From NCBI GenBank assembly GCA_002502215.1, contig DAPT01000003.1, positions 1 to 20,099 of the forward strand: a DNA stretch of 20,099 bases. The letters run 5' to 3'. The notes under the pieces are model-generated. The model worked only from the letters and a program-made list of their open reading frames with translations, was not told where the DNA came from and did no database searches. Of the stretch, positions 8,801-15,797 are shown in pieces. The DNA comes from Euryarchaeota archaeon UBA124. Its GTDB lineage: Archaea; Thermoplasmatota; Poseidoniia; Poseidoniales; Poseidoniaceae. Both the position numbers and the translations under genes were made by a program. Numbering within the stretch: the first letter of the stretch is position 1; each line of letters begins with the position of its first letter.

Positions 8801-9221
8801 TGCGAGTGCTGGTGGAGTGTACCTGACAGTACGCAATGAAGACAAAGAAGCCCTTATCCCAGTTGCAGAAGAATTGTTTGACCTTGGATTCACACTCTAT
8901 GCCACACCAGGGACCGCTGATGTTCTTCGCAGTTCAAATGTCGAAGTTACAACTGCCTACAGAATCAATGAGAGGAAACACCCTGATGCACTCGACCTCA
9001 TGCGAAGGGGCGATATTTCCTTCATTGTCAATGTTCCAACAATCTCAGGTGGTGCGGTTCGCGATGGAAACATGATGCGACGACTTGCTGTTGAATTGAA
9101 CATTCCTTTCGTAACCACAATTCGAGGTGCTCGCATGGAAACTGCAGCCATACGAGCGCTCATTGAAAAAGAAATAATTCCAAGAAAGTTGGAAGTGCAT
9201 TACGACTCAAAATTCCTTTGA
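5862..9221 (+). CDS. carB: carbamoyl-phosphate synthase large subunit
   Basis: 1119-residue ATP-grasp synthetase that makes carbamoyl phosphate from bicarbonate, ammonia from CarA and two ATP. The two homologous halves each open with a Rossmann motif: GSGPIKIGQAAEFDFSG (14-30) and IGSGPIRIGQGIEFDYG (second half from about residue 596). Each carries an ATP-grasp signature (EVNPRVSRSSAL; EVNPRSSRTVPF). A helical linker lies around 400-595, and a C-terminal MGS-like allosteric domain from about 984 includes YATPGTADVL near 1008. The length is slightly above the E. coli enzyme (1073). Some archaea split carB in two; here it is one intact gene. A TTG at 5859 could also start the frame, but the ATG at 5862 has the better ribosome-site spacing and overlaps the carA stop. 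Confidence 0.97.
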   Translation: MPRRDDLSTILVLGSGPIKIGQAAEFDFSGSQAVRALREDGYEVILVNSNPATIQNDPEMADRVYIEPLLPDTVRKILEIEKPDALLAGMGGQTALNIASELSHDGTLERLGVELIGSDLDAIDKAEDRELFNQVCESIDLPISQAIACNSMEEVIKAAEELGSWPILIRPAFTLGGLGGGTAFDMGQLVEIATLGLRNSRINQVLIEESILGWQELEYEVMRDTADNATIVCTMENIDPMGVHTGESVVVAPLQSFSDADHQELRDKALALIRELNIKGGCNVQFAFNQFTGEIRVIEVNPRVSRSSALASKATGYPIARMAAKIAVGYTLDELPNPITGEGTTAAFEPTLDYVVVKIPRWPFDKFRTADRTLGTSMKSTGEVMAIGRNFEEAFLKAWASLEQGCPYPRPLTRADESEGEGMAERAHEQLPDSVLVDWLRIATDRRLGALLEAFRRGWSIEKVHEITRITRWFLQRFEHIAQMESDLVDMNIQPSSMDYNTIIRYKSHGFSDAHIADALNGFKPTGWKALPDHCNEENVMLRRHELNVHPRYRMVDSCAAEFAAKTPYYYSTYEPYQDDGIDHVPDLAKRNKQRMVAIGSGPIRIGQGIEFDYGCVHAVMAIRSAGMDAVLINNNPETVSTDFDTSDRLYFDPLTSECVSEILLREKAHGILLQFGGQTAINLAQPIEQRLKHLAGKGAEVQILGTSVDGIDEASDRERFEAFAKKNGLRMPNGSTGTSADDIRKAVDHIGFPVLIRPSYVLGGRGMEILSNEAQLEAYLKEAYLAPDKPLLVDEYLGHATELDVDAASDGEDVLVGAIMEHLEEAGIHSGDSTCFIPAQNISEDMLTKVAEQTKIIGLGLKIKGCFNIQFAIQGDDLYVLEVNPRSSRTVPFVAKSSGLPLAKIAANVTIGIPLSKQTIPKRTSGQICVKAPVFPFIKLRGLDPAPGPEMKSTGEVYGSDTSADIAYLKARLATEVPVASAGGVYLTVRNEDKEALIPVAEELFDLGFTLYATPGTADVLRSSNVEVTTAYRINERKHPDALDLMRRGDISFIVNVPTISGGAVRDGNMMRRLAVELNIPFVTTIRGARMETAAIRALIEKEIIPRKLEVHYDSKFL

Positions 9222-9272
9222 GAACCGATTAAAAATTATCCACATGGACAGAGAAAGGTCAAGGAAGGGGGT

Positions 9273-10664
9273 CTACTCTTCTTCATCCTCAAGATTTGAA
9301 CTATACCAGGATTCAATGTAATCGATCCTATCTTGGTCCAGTCCAAGTGTTTTGGCAGATAGCTTGAGGAATTTCCGTTCTTCGTCAGTGATTATCCTAT
9401 CCTCCATGGCTATTTCGTAGGCCTCAATGTACGATAATTCTGCTTTTGTAAACGCTTCAGGCATCAAAACCGTCGAGAAACTATTGATGGCTGCAAAAAT
9501 TGGTTTTCTCAGGACGATAAGTGGTAGACCTACAACCACCGCTCCGATGAGTCCGCCTCCTCCAAGAATTTCTTCCATTATCTCGGAAGCGACGAGAAGG
9601 GAAACGCCACCAAGGGTGGCGAATATTGCGGTGCTGAATGTTTTTCGCAACGTTTCATCAATGCCAAGGATTTCATTCTTCAATATGCCATACGTGAACA
9701 TAAAGCCTTCCAGCATGCCTGTGAGAAGAATACTGAAAAGGAATCCATAGAGAATGAAAACATAAATCGTCAATGCTTGTTCACCGTATTCTTGCTTAAC
9801 GGTTCCAACATCGGCTAAATTCCAATCCCCGAAGATGATTACCATGGATATGATTCCTACCGTCATCGCACCTTTGATAATGGCCTTTCCTGCAAAACCA
9901 ATGAAGAGTGATCGAGCCTCAATGGCCTGATTCTCCGTCTCAGGATCTTGGGCCAGAGATTTCCACGATTTACGCATAAAAATCATGGCGAAGAACGCTG
10001 AGAACACCGGTAGAACCAACAGAAGTTGCCCAGCGGTGGAATTGCCTGGAACCATGTAAACGTATGGCGCATAATCCTCACAAACACCGACCAAATCTGG
10101 AGAGCCATTTGAACTGATGATTTCAGCGGGCTGCGATACCGTTCCTTCTGCACAGTACACGTGGTATGCACCGCCAATGACATCAACGGTTCCATTTGGG
10201 GAGAGAAGAATCAAGGAAGTAAATACCAGTGTCGCTATCGAAGGAATAGCCCACCAGAGATTGTTTTTGATAATTGGTTTTGTCATGAATTCCAGTCCCT
10301 TTATTGGGTAAAACGAAACCGTGCAGACGTACATCATGACACATGTCAATCCGCAGATGTACCAACCAATGCGGAAATATTGGACAAATTCGATAAATTC
10401 AGGGCTCCCTTCGAACGGATAGATGTTGTACCAGGCGACCATAACTCGATACGCCTCTGCGACCAGTAGCACAAACATGAATCGGTTTTCTGGTCGCTCC
10501 GGTCGCGCTCGAATCGTTAACGATGCAAGAGCGAGGAGAATCAAACATGTCACAAGAGAAAGCCCAGCGTGAACGATGCTGAGTCCGACCGTTTGCCCGT
10601 TGAAGAGGTTGATGTCACCAATCTGTCGCAGGTAGTATGGTACGATGTCGCCGACATGACCCAT
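9273..10664 (-). CDS. nine-helix receptor-like membrane protein with short helical cytoplasmic tail (paralog A)
   Basis: 463 residues, about nine membrane segments (roughly 25-51, 61-80, 96-119, 136-155, 212-230, 254-278, 297-320, 343-365, 370-388). The loop between segments 4 and 5 holds C171 and C195, a possible disulfide on the outside. The stretch YGILKNEILGIDETLRKTF (325-343), followed by two helices and LRKPI, recalls the linker after the 7TM region of bacterial sensor kinases (LFDId..RTL...PL). No kinase domain follows. The protein ends with a soluble tail (412-451, YIEAYEIAMEDRIITDEERK and on) whose 'D-x-I-I-T-x-E-E-R-x-x-L...GL' pattern resembles TerB-like or EF-hand-like modules. 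It is clearly paralogous to the gene ending at 11201; the GID motif falls at the same residue number in both. A TATTTAA box (10685-10691) ends 20 bases before the ATG. Sensor role is an inference. Confidence 0.85.
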   Translation of the reverse strand: MGHVGDIVPYYLRQIGDINLFNGQTVGLSIVHAGLSLVTCLILLALASLTIRARPERPENRFMFVLLVAEAYRVMVAWYNIYPFEGSPEFIEFVQYFRIGWYICGLTCVMMYVCTVSFYPIKGLEFMTKPIIKNNLWWAIPSIATLVFTSLILLSPNGTVDVIGGAYHVYCAEGTVSQPAEIISSNGSPDLVGVCEDYAPYVYMVPGNSTAGQLLLVLPVFSAFFAMIFMRKSWKSLAQDPETENQAIEARSLFIGFAGKAIIKGAMTVGIISMVIIFGDWNLADVGTVKQEYGEQALTIYVFILYGFLFSILLTGMLEGFMFTYGILKNEILGIDETLRKTFSTAIFATLGGVSLLVASEIMEEILGGGGLIGAVVVGLPLIVLRKPIFAAINSFSTVLMPEAFTKAELSYIEAYEIAMEDRIITDEERKFLKLSAKTLGLDQDRIDYIESWYSSNLEDEEE

Positions 10665-10684
10665 GTCTATTGCAGAATTTTATG

Positions 10685-10691
10685 TTAAATA
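10685..10691 (-). promoter_or_regulatory. TATA box for paralog A
   Basis: TATTTAA on the minus strand spans -27 to -21 relative to the ATG at 10664, the spacing expected if transcription starts at or next to the start codon (leaderless). Confidence 0.55.
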
Positions 10692-10783
10692 GTTATTATG
10701 TCATTGTATTATTTGAATGGCTTAACCAAACAAATCTCAAATCAGTCATCCAATGCTTCGAATTTGTGAGTCATTACCGGTAG

Positions 10784-11101
10784 TTATCTTTCACTGGATT
10801 GCTCTGAGATCGCCTGCTGTTCCCTCATGTCACAAGATACCTCAAATGCATTCAATTCCAGTCGATTTACCAGGTCGATGTAGGCGACCTTTGCTTCATC
10901 CTTGCTCATTCCCGAGATGGAAGACCAAGCATCAAATTTTATTCTATCCCTGATTCGGAGAACACTGGGTCTTTTCCCCGAAATGTCACCCTCGGTAGCC
11001 TGCTTGTAATAAGCGTAGACCTTTCTAATGGTCTCGTTGTCCATGCGCTGGTAGGAATCCTCCACCCTTTTTTGAGCATGGATAAAGTCCTCATCGAGCA
11101 T
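10784..11101 (-). CDS. acyl-CoA-binding protein (ACBP)
   Basis: Small soluble four-helix protein that binds long-chain acyl-CoA esters. From the ATG at 11101 it has 105 residues: an 85-residue ACBP domain plus a 20-residue polar tail. The core VYAYYKQATEGD (28-39), KRPSVL (43-48), KFDAW (55-59), GMSKDEA (64-70) and AYIDLV (73-78) is unmistakable. The ligand-contacting residues known from bovine ACBP (Tyr28, Tyr31, Lys32, Lys54, Tyr73) correspond to Y29, Y32, K33, K55 and Y74, a constant +1 offset. W55 of the bovine protein is F56 here. A GTG at 11110 is an alternative start; the ATG gives better TATA spacing. ACBP is mainly eukaryotic with scattered bacterial and archaeal cases. It sits alone between two membrane-receptor paralogs. 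Confidence 0.92.
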   Translation of the reverse strand: MLDEDFIHAQKRVEDSYQRMDNETIRKVYAYYKQATEGDISGKRPSVLRIRDRIKFDAWSSISGMSKDEAKVAYIDLVNRLELNAFEVSCDMREQQAISEQSSER

Positions 11102-11120
11102 ATTAAGCACTCAAAGTTTC

Positions 11121-11128
11121 AATATAAA
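11121..11128 (-). promoter_or_regulatory. TATA box for ACBP gene
   Basis: TTTATATT on the minus strand spans -27 to -20 from the ATG at 11101, the same geometry as for both flanking membrane genes. It implies that the ACBP gene has its own leaderless transcript and is not simply read through from the gene upstream. Confidence 0.6.
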
Positions 11129-11200
11129 TCTGTTTTTATTGCGAATCCTAGAGATGCTACCGTCTAGGACATCTCTTTGCTCTCTTGTGAAGAGACTCAA

Positions 11201-12583
11201 TCAATCCTCACCCAATTCAGTATCATATTCAGTTTCTAACTGTTTCACAATCTTGTCACTGAGACCATACGTCGATGCAATCGTGTTGAGTAATTTTCTT
11301 TCCTCGGGGGTGATGATCATGTCTTCCATTGCCGTTGCGTACGCATCCAAATAAGCTGCCTCTTCCGGAGTATGGCTGGAAGGAATGAATCGACCAGAAA
11401 TCGTGTCAATGACAGAAAGGATTGGTTTTCGAATCATCAGTAACGTGAGACCGACAAGGACACCGCCGGCCATTCCATAACCAACAATGCTCTCCATTGC
11501 CTCACTACCAATAATAAACGCAACCAGACCAATACCAGTAAATACTGCAGTTCTGAATGTTTTTCTCAGGTTGTTGTCGATACCAAATACGGTGTCTTTG
11601 AGAGTGGCGTGGACGAACATCATGCATTCAAATGCAATACCTATCGGGGTAATCACGAAACTGAAAATCCACAAGAACAGTTTGAAACGGTCAAAAGAAC
11701 TTGACTCTCCATATCTCCAAATTGTTTCGTTGATGAAGGTGACTTGCTCACCGTGCATTATTGTGAGGATGGTCAACAATACAACATACAAGAAGAATGA
11801 GATGACTTTACCGAGGAAACCAATGTACAACGAACGGGATGTGAGGCTGCTGCTTATGTCCGGATTTTCACCTTCCAAATGCGATCGTATCGATGAGCGT
11901 ATCAACAACAATGCCATCAAAGAGGCGAGAGGAGACAATACAACAATTGCCCACGCTCCGTCTGGTTGGGTTACGATTGTAGTTTCAAAGTCTTGCGTAC
12001 ATGGACCAACTTCATCCACAACATCACGCATCCATTCTTGCTCTTCACCAAACCAAGTATGCAGTTCAGCTTGTGGATCGCCCTCTTGACAGGTAATCCA
12101 ACTTGCATCACTGATGTCGAATGCAGGGGTGGTCCGAATGAGCAACCAAAACACAATTCCAAGAATTACCGTAAGGTACCATGCGTGTTTCTTGAAACTG
12201 TCTCTATGCAAGAAGCTAAGTCGTTTCAGACGATAATAAATGGGTATACAAAAATACATGAGTATGGAAATAACGTGTGCTGTGAAAAATACATCAATTG
12301 TCCAGATCCAAAGCACATCCTGGAGTGCCTCATATTTCCGTATATACAAAATACCTGATGACAACAAAAAGGTCGCTTTAATGCCCTCACAAACCAAAAG
12401 AACCGACATGAAATTGTTCTCGTAACCCTTCTTCCTAGCCCGCCAAATAAGAGCACTAAGACCCAGACACCACAGCAGAATTAGAATAGACGCCCACGCA
12501 ATGAGTATTCGGAAACCAAAAAATGCCTCAGAACTAAATGCATCTTTGTAGAAATCACCTGCGCCCCACACGTAAGATGACAT
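11201..12583 (-). CDS. nine-helix receptor-like membrane protein with short helical cytoplasmic tail (paralog B)
   Basis: 460 residues from the ATG at 12583; a TTG at 12595 would add four residues but lacks TATA support. Topology parallels paralog A: about nine hydrophobic segments, with an outer loop between segments 4 and 5 containing C165 and C195. There is a shared RSLYIGFLGK motif (250-259) and the linker FGIDNNLRKTF (333-343), followed by two helices and IRKPI. The soluble tail at 411-450 (YLDAYATAMEDMIITPEERK and on) aligns with paralog A without a gap. The C-terminal 140 residues are much more alike than the N-terminal halves, as expected if the first half reads different signals and the last half feeds a common output. 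No enzyme domain is present. The family is not one I can name. Confidence 0.85.
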   Translation of the reverse strand: MSSYVWGAGDFYKDAFSSEAFFGFRILIAWASILILLWCLGLSALIWRARKKGYENNFMSVLLVCEGIKATFLLSSGILYIRKYEALQDVLWIWTIDVFFTAHVISILMYFCIPIYYRLKRLSFLHRDSFKKHAWYLTVILGIVFWLLIRTTPAFDISDASWITCQEGDPQAELHTWFGEEQEWMRDVVDEVGPCTQDFETTIVTQPDGAWAIVVLSPLASLMALLLIRSSIRSHLEGENPDISSSLTSRSLYIGFLGKVISFFLYVVLLTILTIMHGEQVTFINETIWRYGESSSFDRFKLFLWIFSFVITPIGIAFECMMFVHATLKDTVFGIDNNLRKTFRTAVFTGIGLVAFIIGSEAMESIVGYGMAGGVLVGLTLLMIRKPILSVIDTISGRFIPSSHTPEEAAYLDAYATAMEDMIITPEERKLLNTIASTYGLSDKIVKQLETEYDTELGED

Positions 12584-12601
12584 GTGTTTTGTCAAGGACT
12601 G

Positions 12602-12610
12602 TATTTAATT
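12602..12610 (-). promoter_or_regulatory. TATA box for paralog B
   Basis: AATTAAATA on the minus strand spans -27 to -19 relative to the ATG at 12583. This supports the ATG over the TTG at 12595 and a leaderless transcript. Confidence 0.5.
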
Positions 12611-12678
12611 GATTTTTTGGTATAGTTTCGATATGAACAACTGAAATATTTTTGATTCGTATCTACGACTCAAATCGT

Positions 12679-13704
12679 TCAGAGCAGCGGCTTAAACATT
12701 GCAACAATGGACGCGTTGGCAGCGCGAACGGAAGCTGTCGTATCAGCATACATGAAGCCATGGCCCTCGGTCATGAATTCCTTGTATTGAGTCACAACCC
12801 CATCCGCCGATAGCCGGTCAGCATATGCTTTGGCTTCGTCACGCAAAAGATCAAAGCCAGCCGTGATGACAATCGCAGGTGGCAATCCTGACAGGTTGGG
12901 TGCGAACAAAGGCGATACGTAAGGATCTTTTTCAAGCGACTCGTCCTGTAGAAGATTGGATTTGAACCACTCAAGATGGGTTTTGGTGATGATGTGACCA
13001 TCTCCCAATTCCTCAATGGATGGGTGAGAAAAGGTGTAGTCAATGAATGGGTAGACCATGAGTTGAGCCTTTGGCAACCATTCTCCATTGTCTCGTCGCT
13101 TCAGACAAAGTACTGCGGTCAGGTTCCCACCTGCGCTGTCACCAGCCACTGAAATCCGCTCAGTATCAATTTCTAACTCTGAAGCATTGGCTCGAACCCA
13201 ATCAAGGGCCATATTTGCGTCGTTGAGTTGAGTAGGATACGGATACTCCGGAGCAAGGCGGTAACCCACAGCGTATACCTTAGCGTTGAGTTCCTTGGCA
13301 AAATATTCACACAGACTACGACAGGAATCAATACCCATCGATGAGTACCCTCCTCCGTGAAAATAGACAACTGCGGGGCCGCCCGGCTGAACGGCCTTGG
13401 GCCGAAATTCTGCGACAGTAATCGAGCCCCCTTCCACGTTGATGGTTCTATCTTGGCGATGGATTCCTCGGAGGGGCCGCTTTTCAAAGGGCTTCATTTG
13501 GTTCTTCCAAATTGCCCGCAGCTCTGCAGCAGATTTGGTGTCATCAAGTGCGAAAATACCCTGTTTTAGGGCATTGACGACCACAAACTGCCCAGCGGGG
13601 TCGAATACCCTACCGCCGGATGCAGTCATTTGCGGTTGGCCGGACATTCGAAGCAACCAACTGCCTGGTAGAGAGAGAAACCAACGGGTCAATGTATAAC
13701 GCAT
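12679..13704 (-). CDS. alpha/beta-hydrolase, hormone-sensitive-lipase-type esterase
   Basis: 341-residue carboxylesterase of the HSL/Aes (bacterial lipase family IV) type. The oxyanion-hole motif HGGG (116-119) and nucleophile elbow GDSAGG with S190 are present, along with the acid D285 in FDLLRDEA and the base H315 in EGHGF. Together these form a complete catalytic triad. Such enzymes hydrolyse short- to medium-chain acyl esters in the cytosol; the physiological substrate is unknown. The longer frame back to 13743 begins with TTG. The ATG at 13704 is preferred because a TATTTAAT box lies 23-30 bases upstream. There is no signal peptide, although the first 20 residues are fairly hydrophobic and could touch the membrane. 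Confidence 0.93.
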   Translation of the reverse strand: MRYTLTRWFLSLPGSWLLRMSGQPQMTASGGRVFDPAGQFVVVNALKQGIFALDDTKSAAELRAIWKNQMKPFEKRPLRGIHRQDRTINVEGGSITVAEFRPKAVQPGGPAVVYFHGGGYSSMGIDSCRSLCEYFAKELNAKVYAVGYRLAPEYPYPTQLNDANMALDWVRANASELEIDTERISVAGDSAGGNLTAVLCLKRRDNGEWLPKAQLMVYPFIDYTFSHPSIEELGDGHIITKTHLEWFKSNLLQDESLEKDPYVSPLFAPNLSGLPPAIVITAGFDLLRDEAKAYADRLSADGVVTQYKEFMTEGHGFMYADTTASVRAANASIVAMFKPLL

Positions 13705-13726
13705 GATATTTGCTTGGACTCCGAGG

Positions 13727-13734
13727 ATTAAATA
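13727..13734 (-). promoter_or_regulatory. TATA box for esterase gene
   Basis: TATTTAAT on the minus strand spans -30 to -23 from the ATG at 13704, implying a leaderless or very short leader transcript. It lies in the divergent region shared with the small membrane gene that starts near 13886. Confidence 0.55.
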
Positions 13735-13885
13735 CAATTCCAAATTGATTTTAATGCGAATATATAGGGTTCGTCAATCAATGAGTTTCGTTCACTAGCA
13801 TGTGAGATATGCCTACCTTTGGTAAGAAAAACATGTGCCTATGTACTAAGACATAATATTGATATTCATGATTAATGCTCATCTT

Positions 13886-14308
13886 ATGGCAATTAAAGCC
13901 TCGATGAAGACGTTGCTCTTGATCGGCGTCTTGGCCACAATTGGGACGGGAATCATGACGATTGGTATTGGCATGGATACACCTTGGGCTCCTTGGGAGC
14001 GTCAATCAGATATCATGTTCCCTCCTATGCTGTTCACTGTAGCAAGTTTTGTAGCCACCGTTTCATTTTGTGCAATGACTGCTGTTTGGCATACTTCACT
14101 GAAGATGGTGACGAGCAATCCAGACAAGTGGTGGAGGATAAGTGGCGTATTGTTCCTCATTTCTTACGGAACATACTCATTCGGCTCTGGAACAACCGAA
14201 GCGGCAATCATGCTCAATATTCTGCATCTGATTGTTGGCATACCTGCTCTCACCCTTCTACCCCGTGCGTTCCACAAGGGTCAGTTCATTGGTTCAAGTG
14301 AATCGTAA
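13886..14308 (+). CDS. small four-helix membrane protein (DUF6069-like, tentative)
   Basis: 140 residues from the ATG at 13886; an in-frame ATG at 13868 would add six residues and a TTG at 13859 nine. Four hydrophobic segments are visible, the first beginning almost at the N-terminus (MKTLLLIGVLATIGTG), the last near NILHLIVGIPALTLLP. The layout, with a polar loop after helix 1 and a conserved-looking His in the last helix, resembles small DUF6069-type proteins, but this is a weak recollection. An AT-rich stretch at 13855-13867 could serve as the promoter. Its last 28 bases overlap the convergent gene on the other strand. Confidence 0.65.
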   Translation: MAIKASMKTLLLIGVLATIGTGIMTIGIGMDTPWAPWERQSDIMFPPMLFTVASFVATVSFCAMTAVWHTSLKMVTSNPDKWWRISGVLFLISYGTYSFGSGTTEAAIMLNILHLIVGIPALTLLPRAFHKGQFIGSSES

Positions 14309-14526
14309 CGCACTCTGTTTCCAAGCCAGAACCCAATGATGTTTACAAAGACATCTGAAATCTTGTTATCCCAAGTTTCCTTTGCGAATTCATACGGAAG
14401 GACGAGTTCGAGCAACTCCCATCCTATGGATAAAGCACAGAAAACGTACCAATTTTGAAGAAAAAATCGTCCCAGAATGGACCATTGAACGAAGTGACCA
14501 AGCGACCACAAATTGAGGAGTGTCAT
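14281..14526 (-). CDS. small membrane protein with NKxxDxxxNxxG motif
   Basis: 81 residues from the ATG at 14526, which lies 5 bases after the thiolase stop, so it is probably translated from the thiolase mRNA. There are three hydrophobic stretches, with WELLE near the middle and NKISDVFVNIIGFWLG near the end. This E...NK..D...N..G pattern recurs in small VanZ-like or YjdF-like membrane proteins, but I cannot assign a family firmly. It overlaps the convergent small membrane gene by 28 bases. The frame runs upstream into thiolase to 14610, but those residues (Cys-, Arg- and Trp-rich) look like shadow sequence. Confidence 0.6.
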   Translation of the reverse strand: MTLLNLWSLGHFVQWSILGRFFLQNWYVFCALSIGWELLELVLPYEFAKETWDNKISDVFVNIIGFWLGNRVRYDSLEPMN

Positions 14527-14531
14527 GCAAA

Positions 14532-15752
14532 TCAGATTGCCTCGATAACAATAGCAATGCCTTGACCGCCACCAATGCATGCTGTTGCAATGCCGTATTT
14601 TCCGCCACATCGTTTCAATTCATGAGCGAGGGTCAGCGTTAGTCGAGTTCCGGTTGCAGCGAGAGGGTGTCCAAGACCGACTGCGCCTCCATTGACATTC
14701 ACCTTGTCTCCATCAAGCCCAAGTTCTTTAACACAAGCAACAGCTTGTCCTGCAAATGCTTCGTTAATTTCCCAGCGATCGATATCGTCAATGGATAAGC
14801 CCGTTCGTTCCAATGCTTTTCTGGATGCTGGAACAGGGCCATACGCCATAATCGCCGGTTCAAGTCCTACAATTCCCCAACCGAGGATACGTGCAAGTGG
14901 CGTGTCACCGTCTGCTTGAGCCTGTGAAGCTGATTTGATGACCACTGCAGCTGCACCATCAACAATTCCTGATGCATTACCTGCAGTGACAAGTGAATCT
15001 GGGCCAAATGCCGTTGGAAGTTTCGATAAGGATTCAGCAGATGTGTCACGAACAACGTGATCTTCATCCTTTGCAGTGATGACCTTCTCACCACGACGAG
15101 ACTTGATGACAACGTCAACGATTTCATCCTCAAACACACCATTCTCGATGGATGCGAGTGTGCGTTGATGAGAACGTGCTGCAAATGCATCCGTCTCTTC
15201 TCGGGTTACGCCTTTTCGTGCACAGATTTCGTCACTTGTTTGTGCCATGAATTTGCCGCATGTCATGTCCTGGAGGTTGGTCATCATGTAATCCTCAACA
15301 GGAGGAGAACGTCCAAGTTTCCAACCATCTCGGGCTCCACGAAGAACATGCGGAGCTTGGGAAAGATTTTCCATTCCGCCTGCTACGACCGTCGAGGCTT
15401 CGTCCAGCATAATCATCTGTGCGCCTGTAACGATGGATTGAATTCCAGAACCACATATTCGTGAGAGAGTAAGCATAGGGACTTCCTGCGGGATACCTGC
15501 GTTAAGCCCGGCATGTCGGGCGCCATAGATTGATTGTGAGCATGTTTGGAGTGCGTAACCCATCACAACGTGATCGACCGTGTCAGGTGAGGTATTGGTT
15601 TTCTCCAATGCTCCTTTTATCGCAATCGAGCCTAAATCTTGGGCGCTTACCGTTTTGAGAAGTCCGCCAGGTTTACCATCGCCGCGCTTTCCTCCAACCC
15701 ATTCACAAAATGGGGTACGTGCCCCTCCGATCAATACGACATCTTCAGCCAT
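14532..15752 (-). CDS. thiolase (acetyl-CoA C-acyltransferase)
   Basis: 406-residue thiolase, which condenses two acetyl-CoA or cleaves 3-ketoacyl-CoA in beta-oxidation. The nucleophile is C100 in SRICGSG. NEAFAGQ carries N330, the GGAVGLGHPLAATG motif carries H362, and the second catalytic Cys is C392 in ACIGGGQG. The full set of active-site residues is intact, and length and motif order match bacterial-type thiolases (AtoB/FadA class) rather than the archaeal HMG-CoA-linked thiolase. The ATG at 15752 follows the GIDE-domain gene by 45 bases with no clear TATA box, so it may be co-transcribed with it. Direction, degradative or biosynthetic, cannot be decided from sequence. Confidence 0.95.
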   Translation of the reverse strand: MAEDVVLIGGARTPFCEWVGGKRGDGKPGGLLKTVSAQDLGSIAIKGALEKTNTSPDTVDHVVMGYALQTCSQSIYGARHAGLNAGIPQEVPMLTLSRICGSGIQSIVTGAQMIMLDEASTVVAGGMENLSQAPHVLRGARDGWKLGRSPPVEDYMMTNLQDMTCGKFMAQTSDEICARKGVTREETDAFAARSHQRTLASIENGVFEDEIVDVVIKSRRGEKVITAKDEDHVVRDTSAESLSKLPTAFGPDSLVTAGNASGIVDGAAAVVIKSASQAQADGDTPLARILGWGIVGLEPAIMAYGPVPASRKALERTGLSIDDIDRWEINEAFAGQAVACVKELGLDGDKVNVNGGAVGLGHPLAATGTRLTLTLAHELKRCGGKYGIATACIGGGQGIAIVIEAI

Positions 15753-15797
15753 GAATCTCCGAATCCAATTCGGGTCAAGAAGGATGCGCCTTAACGC

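Noticed and set aside
9222..9272. Possible terminator between carB and paralog A
   Set aside because: Only an A/T-rich stretch; no convincing stem or T-tract on either strand.
11487..12089. 200-residue open frame on the plus strand inside paralog B
   Set aside because: It is antisense to a membrane gene with clear paralog conservation, and its composition and lack of motifs mark it as a shadow.
13705..13743. TTG start adding 13 residues to the esterase
   Set aside because: The added codons cover the TATA box; the ATG at 13704 fits the promoter spacing.
14527..14610. Upstream extension of the small membrane protein into thiolase
   Set aside because: The residues are Cys/Trp/Arg-rich shadow sequence of the thiolase end; the ATG just after the thiolase stop is the natural start.
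15057..15464. 135-residue plus-strand frame inside thiolase
   Set aside because: It is antisense to the conserved thiolase core, Cys-rich, and has no start signal.
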